Assembly: GCF_025380365.1 (NCBI RefSeq)
Contig: NZ_JAOCQF010000001.1
Location: 2,096,245 to 2,160,244 of the forward strand
Length of the DNA stretch: 64,000 nt
Direction: 5' to 3'
From: Albidovulum sediminis
Lineage (GTDB): Bacteria > Pseudomonadota > Alphaproteobacteria > Rhodobacterales > Rhodobacteraceae
Shown here: piece by piece, positions 24,834 to 34,537 of the stretch
Layout: each line of letters starts with the position of its first letter
Numbering within the stretch: the first letter of the stretch is position 1
Position numbers and translations under genes: made by a program
The notes under the pieces: model-generated
What the model was told of the DNA's origin: nothing
The model's database searches: none
Seen by the model: the letters and a program-made list of their open reading frames with translations, nothing else

Positions 24834-26357
24834 TCAGCCGACGTGGAACGGCACCGCCACGAACGATCGGCTGTCACCCCGCGCAATCATCAGTAGCGCG
24901 GCATCGCGGTGCTTCTCCTTCGCCTTTTCGACACCGGCGACGACATCCTGCGCGCTTTCCACCGGGGCCTGGTTGACCGAGAGGATCACGTCGCCCTCGC
25001 GGATGCCCTTGTCGGCGGCCTCGCTTCCGGGGTCGACCTGCGCGATCAGCGCGCCCGCGGTGCCGTCCGGCAGCCCCAGCGCCTCGGCCTGGGTCGGCTC
25101 CAGCGTCCTCAGCGTCAGGCCCAGATCGGCGACGGCTACCTCGCCGCCCGGTGCCGTCTGGCTGGCCGATGCGGTTTCGACGCCCTCCATCTTGCCGACG
25201 GTGACGGCCAGTTGGACCTCTGCCCCCGCGCGCTGGACGACCAGCGCGGCCTTGTCGCCCGGCGCAAGGTCGGCGATGGCGCGGGACAGGTCCTTGGGCG
25301 TGGCGATGGTGGAGCCGTTGACGCTCAGCACCACATCGCCCACCGACATGCCCGCCGCCGCGGCGGGTGAGCCGTCCTGAACCGAACTCACCAATGCGCC
25401 CTCGGCCTTCGCAAGCCCGATCGCCCCGGCGATATCCCCGTCCACCGGCTGGATCGACACGCCAATGAAGCCGTGCTCGATGGTCCCCGACTCGATGATC
25501 CTGGCGACGACCTTCTGCGCATGGGCGGCCGGAATGGCAAAGCCTACGCCCACGTTGCCGCCGTTCGGCGAATAGATCGCGGTGTTGATCCCGACGACCC
25601 GCCCGGTGGCGTCGACCAGCGGACCGCCCGAGTTGCCGTGGTTGATCGCCGCGTCGACCTGGATGAAGTCGTCATAGGGGCCGGAGTGCAGGTCGCGCCC
25701 GCGCGCCGACACGATCCCGGCGGTCACGGTGGTGCCGATGCCGAACGGATCGCCGATCGCCAGCACCGCATCGCCCGTGCGCAGCGCGTCGCTGTCGCCC
25801 CAGTCCACGGTCGGCAAGGCCCCGTCCGCCGCGACCTTCAGGACGGCGATGTCACTTTTCGTGTCTGTCCCGACAAGCGTGGCAGGTAGCTCTCGCCCGT
25901 CGTCAAGGCTCACGGTGATGCGGGTCGCGCCGTCGATCACATGGTTGTTGGTCACGATGTAGCCATCGGCCGAGACGATGAAGCCGGATCCCAGCGCGCG
26001 GCCCTGCGGCGCTTCGTCGGGCGCCTGCCCCTGCCGTCCATCCGGCAGTCCGGGGAAGGGTCCGTTTTCGCCGAAGAAGCGGCGGAAGAACTCATCGGGC
26101 GGGAAGCCCTGCGGCCCGCGCTGCTCGGTCCGGTCAACGGGCCGCGCGATCTCGGTCGTGACGGTGACCACTGCCGGCTTGCTCGCCGCGACGATATCGG
26201 CGTAGGAGGCCAGCGGATCGCCGGTCGCGGCCATCGCCGCGCCACCCCCGAAGGGCAGGGGCGGCAGGGGCCCGCCAAGCGCCACGATCACGGCAAGGGT
26301 GGACAGGCCGGCAAGCACCATCTTGCGGCCCGCAGATGCAACAGGTTTTCCGATCAT
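24834..26357 (-). CDS. degP: DegP/HtrA-family periplasmic serine protease
   Basis: 507 residues. An N-terminal signal anchor is followed by a trypsin-like domain with the triad His139 (TNNHVIDGA), Asp169 (SDIAVLKV) and Ser243 (NHGNSGGPL). Two PDZ domains follow, from about residue 300 (GFIGVSIQPV) and 410 (LGLTLRTLEP). A Q-linker-like loop rich in Gly/Pro lies at 75-120. It degrades or refolds misfolded envelope proteins. The start at 26357 has AGGAAAG 5 bases before it. It sits in reverse orientation between the two halves of the rhamnose gene set. Confidence 0.92.
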   Translation of the reverse strand: MIGKPVASAGRKMVLAGLSTLAVIVALGGPLPPLPFGGGAAMAATGDPLASYADIVAASKPAVVTVTTEIARPVDRTEQRGPQGFPPDEFFRRFFGENGPFPGLPDGRQGQAPDEAPQGRALGSGFIVSADGYIVTNNHVIDGATRITVSLDDGRELPATLVGTDTKSDIAVLKVAADGALPTVDWGDSDALRTGDAVLAIGDPFGIGTTVTAGIVSARGRDLHSGPYDDFIQVDAAINHGNSGGPLVDATGRVVGINTAIYSPNGGNVGVGFAIPAAHAQKVVARIIESGTIEHGFIGVSIQPVDGDIAGAIGLAKAEGALVSSVQDGSPAAAAGMSVGDVVLSVNGSTIATPKDLSRAIADLAPGDKAALVVQRAGAEVQLAVTVGKMEGVETASASQTAPGGEVAVADLGLTLRTLEPTQAEALGLPDGTAGALIAQVDPGSEAADKGIREGDVILSVNQAPVESAQDVVAGVEKAKEKHRDAALLMIARGDSRSFVAVPFHVG

Positions 26358-26620
26358 CTTGTCTTTCCTGCGAGACGGATGGACAGAGTCTTGTCCCACA
26401 CCGGGGCTCCGGTGGATTGGTGTAGCCGGTCGCGGTCTCGCCGGCGCGGCCGGGCGCCATCCGTGCTCTAGATCGCCATTCATTTCCGAAATGGTAACGA
26501 TATGTCGAAATTCTCACGCAGCCGTGATCGGCCGTGTTCACGCGCGAGCGGCCGGACGAATTTCCTTTTCCCCGAATGCCCTTGCATGCCAGAAATGCCG
26601 CGGTGGGCGATGAGGACGAG

Positions 26621-27490
26621 ATGCACCTACTGATCTTCGGCAAGACCGGGCAGGTCGCGCGCGAACTCGCGCGCGAGGCCGGCGCGCGGGGCTTCCGGGC
26701 CGAGTTCCTGGGCCGGGACGCCGCCGACCTGACCGCGCCCGACGCCTGCGCCGCCGCCATCGCCGCCACCGGAGCGGAGGTTATCGTCAACGCGGCCGCC
26801 TACACCGCCGTCGACGCCGCGGAAGCCGACCGGGCCACGGCGCAGGCGGTCAACGCCGACGCCCCCGGCGCCATGGCGCGCGCCGCGGCAGCCCGTGGCC
26901 TGCCGTTCCTTCACGTCTCGACCGACTACGTGTTCGACGGCACCGCCGACCGCCCCTGGCGCGAGGATGACCCCGTGGCCCCCCTAGGCGTCTACGGCGC
27001 CACCAAGCTTGACGGCGAACGGCAGGTCGCCGCGGCGGGCGGGCCGCACGCCATCCTGCGCACGTCCTGGGTCTTTTCCGCGCACGGCAAGAACTTCGTC
27101 AAGACCATGCTGCGGCTGGGCCGGGAGCGCCCGGAACTCTCGGTGGTCGATGACCAGAAGGGCGGCCCCACGCCCGCCGCCGACATCGCGCGCGCGCTCC
27201 TGACCCTTGCCGAGGGGATCCTCGCGGGCCGCCCCGGCGGGCTTTACCATTTCGCCGGCGCGCCCACCGTCAGCTGGGCCGACTTCGCCGATGCGATCTT
27301 CGACGCCGCCGCCCTTCCACACAGGCCGCTGGTCCACCGCATCGCCACCAGCGCCTATCCCACCCCCGCCAGGCGCCCCCTGCACTCCGCGCTCGACTGC
27401 GCGCGCATCCGCGACCTGCACGGGATCGAACAGCCCGACTGGCAGAGGGGTCTGGCAGAAGTCGTGAAGGAACTGGAGACAGCACAATGA
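26621..27490 (+). CDS. rfbD: dTDP-4-dehydrorhamnose reductase
   Basis: 289 residues, RmlD of the SDR superfamily. LIFGKTGQVARELA is the nucleotide-binding loop. VNAAAYTAVDAAE, HVSTDYVFDG and YGATKLDGER (Tyr-x3-Lys) are hallmark blocks. It performs the last step to dTDP-L-rhamnose using NAD(P)H. GAGGACGAG lies before ATG 26621. Its end overlaps rfbA by 4 bases. The promoter presumably lies in the 263-base gap divergent from degP. Confidence 0.94.
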   Translation: MHLLIFGKTGQVARELAREAGARGFRAEFLGRDAADLTAPDACAAAIAATGAEVIVNAAAYTAVDAAEADRATAQAVNADAPGAMARAAAARGLPFLHVSTDYVFDGTADRPWREDDPVAPLGVYGATKLDGERQVAAAGGPHAILRTSWVFSAHGKNFVKTMLRLGRERPELSVVDDQKGGPTPAADIARALLTLAEGILAGRPGGLYHFAGAPTVSWADFADAIFDAAALPHRPLVHRIATSAYPTPARRPLHSALDCARIRDLHGIEQPDWQRGLAEVVKELETAQ

Positions 27491-28377
27491 CGGCAACAGG
27501 CCGCAAGGGCATCATTCTGGCGGGCGGTTCGGGCACCCGGCTTTACCCGATCACCCATTCGGTCTCCAAGCAGATGCTGCCGCTCTACGACAAGCCGATG
27601 ATCTATTATCCGCTGTCGGCGCTGATGCTGTGCCATATCCGCGAGGTCGCGATCATCTCGACCCCGCGCGACCTGCCGCAGTTCAGGGCCCTTCTCGGCG
27701 ACGGGTCGGCCTGGGGCATGCGGTTCGAATTCATCGAACAACCCTCGCCCGACGGCCTTGCGCAGGCCTACCTGCTGGCCGAGCATTTCCTGGCCGGCGC
27801 GCCCTCGGCCATGGTGCTGGGCGACAACGTCTTCTTCGGCCCGGGGCTTTCGGACAAGCTGAAGACGGCAGATCGCCTGGACCGGGGCGGCACCGTGTTC
27901 GGCTACCGCGTCGCCGACCCCGAACGCTACGGCGTGGTGGAATTCGACCGCGAGGGGCGCGTGCTGTCGATCACCGAAAAGCCGGAGCATCCGAAAAGCG
28001 ACTATGCCGTCACAGGCATCTACTTCCTCGACGCGACCGCACCCGAACGCGCCCGCGCCATCCGCCCCTCCGCGCGCGGAGAGCTGGAGATCACCGACCT
28101 CCTGAACCTCTATCGTGCCGAGGGTCTTCTCAATGTCGAGCGCATGGGCCGCGGCTATGCCTGGCTTGACACCGGCACCCACGAAAGCCTGCTTGAAGCG
28201 GCCGAGTTCATCCGCACGATCGAGGCGCGGCAGAACCTCAAGGTCGGCTGCCCCGAAGAGATCGCCTTCCTGAACGGCTGGATCGGCACAGACGCGCTGC
28301 ACGACCTGGCCAAGCCCTATCTCAAGACCCAGTACGGTCGCTACCTCGCCCGCGTGGCGGACGAGGCGGAGGGGTAA
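27487..28377 (+). CDS. rfbA: Glucose-1-phosphate thymidylyltransferase
   Basis: 296 residues, RmlA. The nucleotidyltransferase loop is ILAGGSGTRLYPIT. YDKPMIYYPLSALML, EQPSPDGLAQAYLLAE, LGDNVFFG and VTGIYFLD are conserved blocks. It makes dTDP-glucose from dTTP and glucose 1-phosphate, the first committed step of dTDP-rhamnose synthesis. The ATG overlaps the rfbD stop. Feedback inhibition by dTDP-rhamnose is typical of the family. Confidence 0.95.
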   Translation: MTATGRKGIILAGGSGTRLYPITHSVSKQMLPLYDKPMIYYPLSALMLCHIREVAIISTPRDLPQFRALLGDGSAWGMRFEFIEQPSPDGLAQAYLLAEHFLAGAPSAMVLGDNVFFGPGLSDKLKTADRLDRGGTVFGYRVADPERYGVVEFDREGRVLSITEKPEHPKSDYAVTGIYFLDATAPERARAIRPSARGELEITDLLNLYRAEGLLNVERMGRGYAWLDTGTHESLLEAAEFIRTIEARQNLKVGCPEEIAFLNGWIGTDALHDLAKPYLKTQYGRYLARVADEAEG

Positions 28378-28394
28378 GGCGCGCGCGGGGGGCC

Positions 28395-29285
28395 TCAGGC
28401 CGTCAGCCCCTCGGGCTCCGGCAGGCCGTTGGCCCGGCAGCAGGCCGTCAGGGTATTGGCCAGCAGGCAGGCGATCGTCATCGGCCCGACCCCGCCCGGC
28501 ACCGGCGTGATGGCGCCGGCCACTTTCGCGGCGCCCGCGAAGTCGACGTCGCCCACCAGCACGGTCTTGCCGCCCCGCTCGATCCGGTTGATGCCGACGT
28601 CGATCACGGTGGCGCCCGGTTTGACCCAGTCGCCGGGGATCATCTCGGGCCGGCCCACGGCGGCCACGAGGATGTCGGCGCGGCGGCAGACCTCGCCCAG
28701 GTCCTTCGTCCGGCTGTGCGCAATCGTGACCGTGCAGCTGTCGCCCAACAGCAACTGCGCCATCGGCTTGCCGACGATGTTCGACCGGCCCACGACGACC
28801 GCGTCCATGCCCGCAAGCGAGCCGTGATGGTCGCGCAGCATCATCAGGCAGCCAAGCGGCGTGCAGGGCACCATGCTCTTCTGCCCCGTCCCCAGCAGGC
28901 CGACGTTCGAGATGTGGAACCCGTCCACGTCCTTCGCCGGGTCGATGGCATTGATCACGAGGTCGGAATCGAGGTGCTTCGGCAGCGGCAGCTGCACCAG
29001 GATGCCATGCACCGCAGGATCGGCGTTGAGCTTGCCGATCAGCGCCAGAAGATCGGCCTCCGACGTTGCGGCATCCAGCTTGTGCTCGTAGGAATTCATC
29101 CCCGCCTCGACGGTCGACTTGCCCTTGGAGCGGACGTAGACCTCGCTTGCCGGGTCTTCGCCGACCAGCACCACGGCCAGGCCGGGGGTGATCCCGTGGT
29201 CGGCCTTCAGCCGCGCCACATGCCCGGCCACCTCCGCGCGCACCCGCGCCGCAAAGGCCTTGCCGTCGATGATCTTCGCCGTCAT
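28395..29285 (-). CDS. folD: Methylenetetrahydrofolate dehydrogenase/cyclohydrolase
   Basis: 296 residues. [16 protein letters not shown] contains the catalytic Lys of YxxxK-type folate dehydrogenases, QLPLPKHLD is the folate-binding motif, and [17 protein letters not shown] is the NADP-binding segment. The bifunctional enzyme interconverts 5,10-methylene-THF, methenyl-THF and 10-formyl-THF. It is the partner of formate-THF ligase (fhs) encoded upstream in the same direction. The ATG overlaps the chorismate mutase stop by 4 bases. No terminator separates it from the convergent rfbA. Confidence 0.94.
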   Translation of the reverse strand: MTAKIIDGKAFAARVRAEVAGHVARLKADHGITPGLAVVLVGEDPASEVYVRSKGKSTVEAGMNSYEHKLDAATSEADLLALIGKLNADPAVHGILVQLPLPKHLDSDLVINAIDPAKDVDGFHISNVGLLGTGQKSMVPCTPLGCLMMLRDHHGSLAGMDAVVVGRSNIVGKPMAQLLLGDSCTVTIAHSRTKDLGEVCRRADILVAAVGRPEMIPGDWVKPGATVIDVGINRIERGGKTVLVGDVDFAGAAKVAGAITPVPGGVGPMTIACLLANTLTACCRANGLPEPEGLTA

Positions 29286-29602
29286 CTTCCCAATTCCTCT
29301 CTCCGCTCATCCGGCCCCAGCCGGGTTTCCTCGCGCGCAATCGACCAGTCGATCAGCTGGCGCCACAATGTCTCGACCAGGTCTTCCGGCAGGCCGCGCC
29401 GCGCCGCCCCGGCACGGACATTGGCCACGACCTCCTCGACACGTGCCTCGATCCGGGCGGGCAGGCCCGCCCCCGCCTTGATCTCCGCCGCGCGGTCGAT
29501 ATAGCGCGCGCGTTCGGCCAGAAGCCCGACCAGCGCCGCGTCCAGCCTGTCGATCTCGGCCCGGACATCGGCCATCGTGGTGCAATCGCAAGGCGCGTGC
29601 AT
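29282..29602 (-). CDS. Chorismate mutase, AroQ class
   Basis: 106 residues, all-helical. [25 protein letters not shown] is the AroQ N-terminal helix with the conserved Arg and Asp. [31 protein letters not shown] continues the fold. It converts chorismate to prephenate for Phe/Tyr synthesis. An unusual N-terminal addition, MHAPCDCTT, has a Cys pair. GAGAGG precedes the ATG. Overlap with folD implies coupled expression with folate metabolism; isochorismate pyruvate-lyase activity cannot be excluded. Confidence 0.85.
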   Translation of the reverse strand: MHAPCDCTTMADVRAEIDRLDAALVGLLAERARYIDRAAEIKAGAGLPARIEARVEEVVANVRAGAARRGLPEDLVETLWRQLIDWSIAREETRLGPDERREELGR

Positions 29603-29659
29603 CTTCCTCTCCCCTGCGGTCCGGGCCCGTATCTAAGCCGGCATCGCAGGAATGAAAAC

Positions 29660-29723
29660 CCATGCCCCCTTCATTCTGGCGCAAATACTCCACGGGGGGT
29701 CCGGGGGGCGTGAAGCCCCCCGG
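29660..29723 (-). repeat. Rhodobacterales-type intergenic palindrome after fhs
   Basis: CCGGGGGGC (29701-29709), a GTGAA loop, then GCCCCCCGG (29715-29723) form a perfect 9-base stem. Next to it lies CTGGCGCAAATACTCCACGG. I recall near-identical intergenic sequences, with a GGAGTATTT core beside a C/G-run hairpin, in many Rhodobacter and Paracoccus genomes. It sits in the gap between fhs and the chorismate mutase gene and could end the fhs transcript. Confidence 0.5.
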
Positions 29724-29729
29724 CGCCGC

Positions 29730-31406
29730 TCAGAAAAGCCCCTCGACATGGCCTTCGGCATTCAGGCGGATCACCTCCGCGCTCGGCACCTTGGGCAGGC
29801 CCGGCATGGTCATGATCTCGCCGCAGATGGCGACGATGAACCCCGCCCCTGCCGAAAGCCGCACCTCGCGCACCGGCACCGAGTGACCGGTCGGCGCGCC
29901 GCGCAGGTTCGGATCGGTCGAGAAGCTGTATTGCGTCTTCGCCATGCAGATCGGCAGGTTGCCGTAGCCGGCCGCTTCCCAGGCCTTCAGCTGATCGCGG
30001 ATCGACTTGTCGGCGATGACCTCGTCGGCATGGTAGATGCGCTTGGCGATCGTCTCGATCTTCTGGAACAGCGGCATCTCGTCGGGGTAGAGCGGGGCGA
30101 AGTTCGCGGCCCCGCTTTCGGCCAGATCGACCACCTTCCGCGCCAGATCCTCGATCCCGGCCGAACCGTTCGCCCAGTGCTTGCACAGGATCGCCTCGGC
30201 CCCCTGTTCGGCGACATAGGCCTTGACCGCTGCAACCTCGGCATCGGTGTCGGAGTAGAAGTGGTTGATCGCCACCACCACCGGCACGCCGAAGCTCTTC
30301 ACGTTGGCGATGTGGCGGCCAAGGTTCGGGCAGCCCTTCTTGACGGCCTCCACGTTCTCGGCGCCAAGGTCGGCCTTCGCCACCCCGCCGTTCATCTTCA
30401 TCGCGCGCACGGTGGCGACGATCACGGCGGCGGCGGGCTTCAACCCGGCCTTGCGGCACTTGATGTCGAAGAACTTCTCGGCGCCCAGGTCCGCGCCGAA
30501 GCCCGCTTCGGTCACGACATACTCACCCAGTTTCAGCGCCGTCTTGGTCGCGATGACCGAGTTGCAGCCATGGGCGATGTTGGCGAACGGGCCGCCGTGG
30601 ACGAAGGCGGGGTTGTTTTCCAGCGTCTGCACCAGGTTCGGCTGCATCGCGTCCTTCAGAAGGACGGTCATCGCGCCGTCGGCCTTGACGTCACGGGCAT
30701 AGATCGGCGACTTGTCGCGGCGATAGGCGACGACGATGTCGCCAAGCCGCTTCTGCAGATCCGCCAGGTCCTTCGACAGGCACAGGATCGCCATCACTTC
30801 CGAGGCGACCGTGATATCGAAGCCGGTCTGCCGCGGGAAGCCGTTCGAGACGCCGCCCAGCGACACCACGATGTCACGCAGCGCACGGTCGTTCATGTCC
30901 ATGACGCGGCGCCAGGTCACGCGGCGTTCGTCGATCTGAAGCTCGTTGCCCCAGTAGATGTGGTTGTCGATCATCGCCGACAGAAGGTTGTGGGCGGAGG
31001 TGATCGCGTGGAAGTCACCGGTGAAGTGAAGGTTCATCTCCTCCATCGGCACGACCTGCGCATAGCCGCCGCCGGCGGCGCCGCCCTTCATCCCGAAGTT
31101 CGGCCCGAGCGAGGCTTCGCGGATGCAGACGACCGCCTTCTTGCCGATCCGGTTCAGCCCGTCGCCAAGGCCCACGGTCGTCGTCGTCTTGCCCTCGCCC
31201 GCCGGCGTCGGGTTGATCGCGGTGACGAGGATGAGCTTGCCGTCCGGCCGACCCTCGAGCGAGCGGATGAAGTCCTGGCTCACCTTCGCCTTGTCGTGGC
31301 CATAGGGCAGCAGGTGTTCGGTCGGGATGCCAAGCTTGTCGCCGATCTCCTGGATCGGCTTCTTCTTCGCCTCGCGCGCGATTTCGATGTCGGTCTTGAA
31401 CGCCAT
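29730..31406 (-). CDS. fhs: Formate-tetrahydrofolate ligase
   Basis: 558 residues, the usual length. The nucleotide loop [14 protein letters not shown] lies near residue 65. [27 protein letters not shown] is the diagnostic Fhs block, with [13 protein letters not shown] later. It makes 10-formyl-THF from formate, ATP and THF, feeding formate carbon into folate metabolism together with FolD. AGAGG lies before the ATG. It would recycle formate or oxidised formaldehyde, for instance from demethylation reactions. Confidence 0.96.
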   Translation of the reverse strand: MAFKTDIEIAREAKKKPIQEIGDKLGIPTEHLLPYGHDKAKVSQDFIRSLEGRPDGKLILVTAINPTPAGEGKTTTTVGLGDGLNRIGKKAVVCIREASLGPNFGMKGGAAGGGYAQVVPMEEMNLHFTGDFHAITSAHNLLSAMIDNHIYWGNELQIDERRVTWRRVMDMNDRALRDIVVSLGGVSNGFPRQTGFDITVASEVMAILCLSKDLADLQKRLGDIVVAYRRDKSPIYARDVKADGAMTVLLKDAMQPNLVQTLENNPAFVHGGPFANIAHGCNSVIATKTALKLGEYVVTEAGFGADLGAEKFFDIKCRKAGLKPAAAVIVATVRAMKMNGGVAKADLGAENVEAVKKGCPNLGRHIANVKSFGVPVVVAINHFYSDTDAEVAAVKAYVAEQGAEAILCKHWANGSAGIEDLARKVVDLAESGAANFAPLYPDEMPLFQKIETIAKRIYHADEVIADKSIRDQLKAWEAAGYGNLPICMAKTQYSFSTDPNLRGAPTGHSVPVREVRLSAGAGFIVAICGEIMTMPGLPKVPSAEVIRLNAEGHVEGLF

Positions 31407-31591
31407 GTTGCCTCTGTCTCCCTGCAGTCAGCCTCGGGTCCCGCCCGTCTTAGCCGAGCGGATGCCGATGTATACGGAGATTTCCGACACATAATTTGCC
31501 GGAATCGCCAGCCCGGGGACGGTTTGACCGAACGTGAACGAACGCCGCGTGACGGATCGGAAACTGCCGCCTCGATCCGGTGCAGTCCCCT

Positions 31592-32371
31592 TCAGCGTGA
31601 CAGGACGAAGAACAGCCGGCGGAACGGCAGCAACACCGAACCATCCGCCTCGACCGGATAGGCGGCGGCAAGGGCGGCCTCGTACCGGGTCAGGAACGTC
31701 TGCATCTCGTCCGGCGAAAGCTTCTCCGCGAAGGGGCGCATGACGGTGGATTCGGTGAAGCGGCGCACCGGGTGGCCTTCGGCCGATGGGGCCAGCCGTT
31801 GCACATAGTCGGTTTCCCAGACGTCGATCCGGCCAAGGGGGGCCAGCATCCGATGATACTCCACCGGTGTAGCGACCGGCGCCGTCCAGCCTGTGAAGTC
31901 GAAGCGGTCGGGAAACATCTCCGCCGCGAAGTCGCGCAGGAACCGGTGCGAGGGGGCGCCATACTGGCGCGGCATCTGCACCGCAAGAACACCCCCCGGG
32001 GACAGCCTCCCGGCCAGCCGCGCCAGCAGCGCGCCGTGGTCCCCCAGCCATTGCAGGGAGGCATTGGAAAAGATGAGCGCAGGCGCCGTCTCTGGCGACC
32101 AGGCACCGATATCCGCCTCGTGCAGCACGTCATAGGCGCCGGTCCGCTCCGCCTCGGCCAGCATCGCCGGAGAGGTATCGACGCCCAGGATCCGGCGCCC
32201 GGCAAAGCGGGCGCGCAGCGCCGCCCCGACCGAACCAGGCCCGCAGCCCAGGTCGACGACATCGCCCGGCGGCAGCTTGCCCACGCGCGCCAGCAGGTCA
32301 AGCGCGGGCCGGAGCCGAAGATCGGCAAAGCGGGCATAGGCTGCGGGGTTCCAGTCGGCGCTTGCGGGCAT
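31592..32371 (-). CDS. tam: Trans-aconitate 2-methyltransferase-like enzyme
   Basis: 259 residues, class I SAM fold. It starts MPASADWNPAAYARFADLRLRPALDLLARV, the characteristic Tam N-terminus. Motif I is VVDLGCGPGSVGAALRARF. IFSNASLQWLGDH and LSPGGVLAVQMP follow. Tam methylates trans-aconitate, an inhibitor of aconitase, to detoxify it. ATG at 32371 has AAGGAA upstream and matches family starts; an upstream GTG is less likely. Confidence 0.85.
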   Translation of the reverse strand: MPASADWNPAAYARFADLRLRPALDLLARVGKLPPGDVVDLGCGPGSVGAALRARFAGRRILGVDTSPAMLAEAERTGAYDVLHEADIGAWSPETAPALIFSNASLQWLGDHGALLARLAGRLSPGGVLAVQMPRQYGAPSHRFLRDFAAEMFPDRFDFTGWTAPVATPVEYHRMLAPLGRIDVWETDYVQRLAPSAEGHPVRRFTESTVMRPFAEKLSPDEMQTFLTRYEAALAAAYPVEADGSVLLPFRRLFFVLSR

Positions 32372-32503
32372 GCGGCGGGTTTCCTTGGGCAGGCTCACCG
32401 ACAAGGCGGCACGGTGCGGATGCTACGGCCTTGCGCCCCCGCCGCGCAAGCCGCGCATTGTGCCGATGCCCCGCAGTGGCACGGTCTTGCCGGGATGAAC
32501 GAA

Positions 32504-32525
32504 AAAGGCCCCTGAAGGGGCCTTT
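32504..32525 (-). terminator. Intrinsic terminator of ftsH
   Basis: AAAGGCCCC, a four-base loop, then GGGGCCTTT: a 9-base perfect stem 22 bases after the ftsH stop. On the minus strand it is followed by TTTTTCG, so it ends the tol-pal/ftsH transcript. Confidence 0.85.
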
Positions 32526-32547
32526 CCGCGGTTCTTCCTTGCGCCGA

Positions 32548-34458
32548 TCAGGCCGAGGGCTCCGGCTCCATCCCGCCCTTGGGCGAGCGCGGCTTGGTCT
32601 TCGGGATCGCGGTGACGCTGGCGGCAGCGGTTTCCTCGGTCTTGTCGCCTTCGCCCTCGCCCGGCTGCGGGGGGTCGCCCCGCATCACCCGCTTGATCTC
32701 GTCGCCGGTCAGCGTCTCATACTCCAGAAGCCCCTGCGCGAGACGCTCGAATTCCTCGGCATTCTCCTCGATGAGGCGGTAGGCGTTCGCATACCCCTCA
32801 TCGATGAAGCGCTTGACCTCTTCCTCGATCAGTTCCTTGGTGTGGGCCGAGACCGAGAAGCCGCCGGTAGTGCCGCGGTAGCCCTCGTGCGCCTCGGAGT
32901 AGTCGATATTGCCGACCTTGTCCGACATGCCCCAGCGCATCACCATCGCCCGCGCCAGACTTGATGCCTGCTGAATGTCGCCCACCGGGCCGGAGGACAC
33001 GCTTTCCGGCCCGTACTTGAAGATCTCCGCGGCCTTGCCGGCCATCGTCATGGCGATCTTCTCGCGCGCCTCGTCCTTCAGCATCTGGAGCTTGTCCATC
33101 TCCGGCAGGCTCACGACCATGCCAAGCGCGCCGCCGCGCGGGATGATCGTCGCCTTGTAGACCGGGTCGGTCTTGGTCAGCTTCAGCCCGACGATGGCAT
33201 GGCCCGCCTCGTGATATGCGGTCTTTTCCTTCTGCTCCTGCGTCATGACCATGGACCGGCGTTCGGCCCCCATCATGACCTTGTCCTTGGCGCTTTCGAA
33301 ATCGTCCATGGTGACGAAGCGGCGCCCGACGCGCGCCGCCATCAGCGCGGCCTCGTTGACAAGGTTCGCAAGGTCGGCGCCGGAAAAACCGGGCGTCCCG
33401 CGCGCGATGATGCGCAGGTCCACGTTGGGGCCAAGCGGCACCTTGCGGGCATGGACGGTCAGGATCTTCTCGCGCCCCTTGATGTCGGGGTTCGGCACCG
33501 TGATCTGGCGGTCGAAGCGGCCGGGGCGCAGCAGCGCGGGGTCAAGGACATCGCGCCGGTTGGTGGCGGCGATGATGATGACCCCTTCGTTGGCGTCGAA
33601 GCCGTCCATCTCCACCAGAAGCTGGTTCAGCGTCTGTTCGCGTTCGTCGTTGCCGCCGCCGATGCCGACGCCGCGCGCCCGGCCCACCGCGTCGATCTCG
33701 TCGATGAAGACGATGCAAGGGGCGTTCTTCTTGGCCTGTTCGAACATGTCACGCACGCGCGACGCGCCGACGCCCACGAACATCTCGACGAAGTCCGAAC
33801 CCGAAATGGTGAAGAAGGGCACCCCGGCCTCGCCGGCGATCGCGCGGGCGAGAAGCGTCTTGCCGGTGCCCGGTGGGCCGACCAGAAGCGCGCCCTTCGG
33901 GATCTTGCCGCCGAGGCGGCTGAACTTCTGCGGGTTCCTCAGGAACTCGACGATCTCCTCAAGCTCTTCCTTGGCCTCGTCGATACCCGCGACGTCGTCG
34001 AAGGTCACGCGGCCCTGACGTTCGGTCAGCAGTTTCGCCCGGCTCTTGCCGAAGCCCATGGCCCCGCCCTTGCCGCCGCCCTGCATGCGGTTCATGAAGA
34101 AGATCCAGACCCCGATCAGCACCAGGAACGGCAGCCAGAAGCCGAACAGCGAGAGGAAGCCCGACTGTTCCTGCCGCTTGGCGGTCACGTCCACGTTCCG
34201 TGCGATCAGCTGCTCGGTGATCGCCTCGCCGACCGGGCGCACGGTGACAAGCTGCTTGCCGTCCGTGGTCCGGATCTGGACCGTCTCTCCGTCGAGGACG
34301 ACGCTTTCCACCTCGCCCTTGTCCACGCGCTCCATGAACTGCGAGTAGGAGATCGTGTTCGCGCCGACGCTGGTCGGGTCACCCTTGAAGAGCGTGAACA
34401 ACGCCAGCACGAGCAGGAAGAGCACGACCCAGAAGGCCAGGTTTCTCGCGTTACCCAA
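32548..34458 (-). CDS. ftsH: ATP-dependent zinc metalloprotease FtsH
   Basis: 636 residues. Two membrane helices (residues 6-24 and 103-123) flank a small periplasmic domain. The AAA+ domain has Walker A GPPGTGKT (194-201), Walker [11 protein letters not shown], and the second region of homology RPGRFDRQI. The protease has HEAGH near residue 415. The C-terminal tail is Glu/Pro/Lys-rich. FtsH degrades membrane and regulatory proteins as a hexamer. The start is TTG at 34458, with GGAGG 6 bases before it; no ATG gives a full N-terminal helix. It follows tilS. Confidence 0.95.
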   Translation of the reverse strand: MGNARNLAFWVVLFLLVLALFTLFKGDPTSVGANTISYSQFMERVDKGEVESVVLDGETVQIRTTDGKQLVTVRPVGEAITEQLIARNVDVTAKRQEQSGFLSLFGFWLPFLVLIGVWIFFMNRMQGGGKGGAMGFGKSRAKLLTERQGRVTFDDVAGIDEAKEELEEIVEFLRNPQKFSRLGGKIPKGALLVGPPGTGKTLLARAIAGEAGVPFFTISGSDFVEMFVGVGASRVRDMFEQAKKNAPCIVFIDEIDAVGRARGVGIGGGNDEREQTLNQLLVEMDGFDANEGVIIIAATNRRDVLDPALLRPGRFDRQITVPNPDIKGREKILTVHARKVPLGPNVDLRIIARGTPGFSGADLANLVNEAALMAARVGRRFVTMDDFESAKDKVMMGAERRSMVMTQEQKEKTAYHEAGHAIVGLKLTKTDPVYKATIIPRGGALGMVVSLPEMDKLQMLKDEAREKIAMTMAGKAAEIFKYGPESVSSGPVGDIQQASSLARAMVMRWGMSDKVGNIDYSEAHEGYRGTTGGFSVSAHTKELIEEEVKRFIDEGYANAYRLIEENAEEFERLAQGLLEYETLTGDEIKRVMRGDPPQPGEGEGDKTEETAAASVTAIPKTKPRSPKGGMEPEPSA

Positions 34459-34537
34459 AGGGCACCTCCAACAAATTCCTGTCCCGCGCGCGCAAGCGGC
34501 GGGGCTGCCTCTTAAAATAGAGATAAGCCGGGCAGGT

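Noticed and set aside
24834-26357. DegP as part of the rhamnose operon
   Set aside because: It runs on the opposite strand with its own start signals; only position links it.
27355-29340. 661-codon minus-strand frame through rfbA and folD
   Set aside because: Parts overlap rfbA and folD in wrong frames and contain no recognisable motif.
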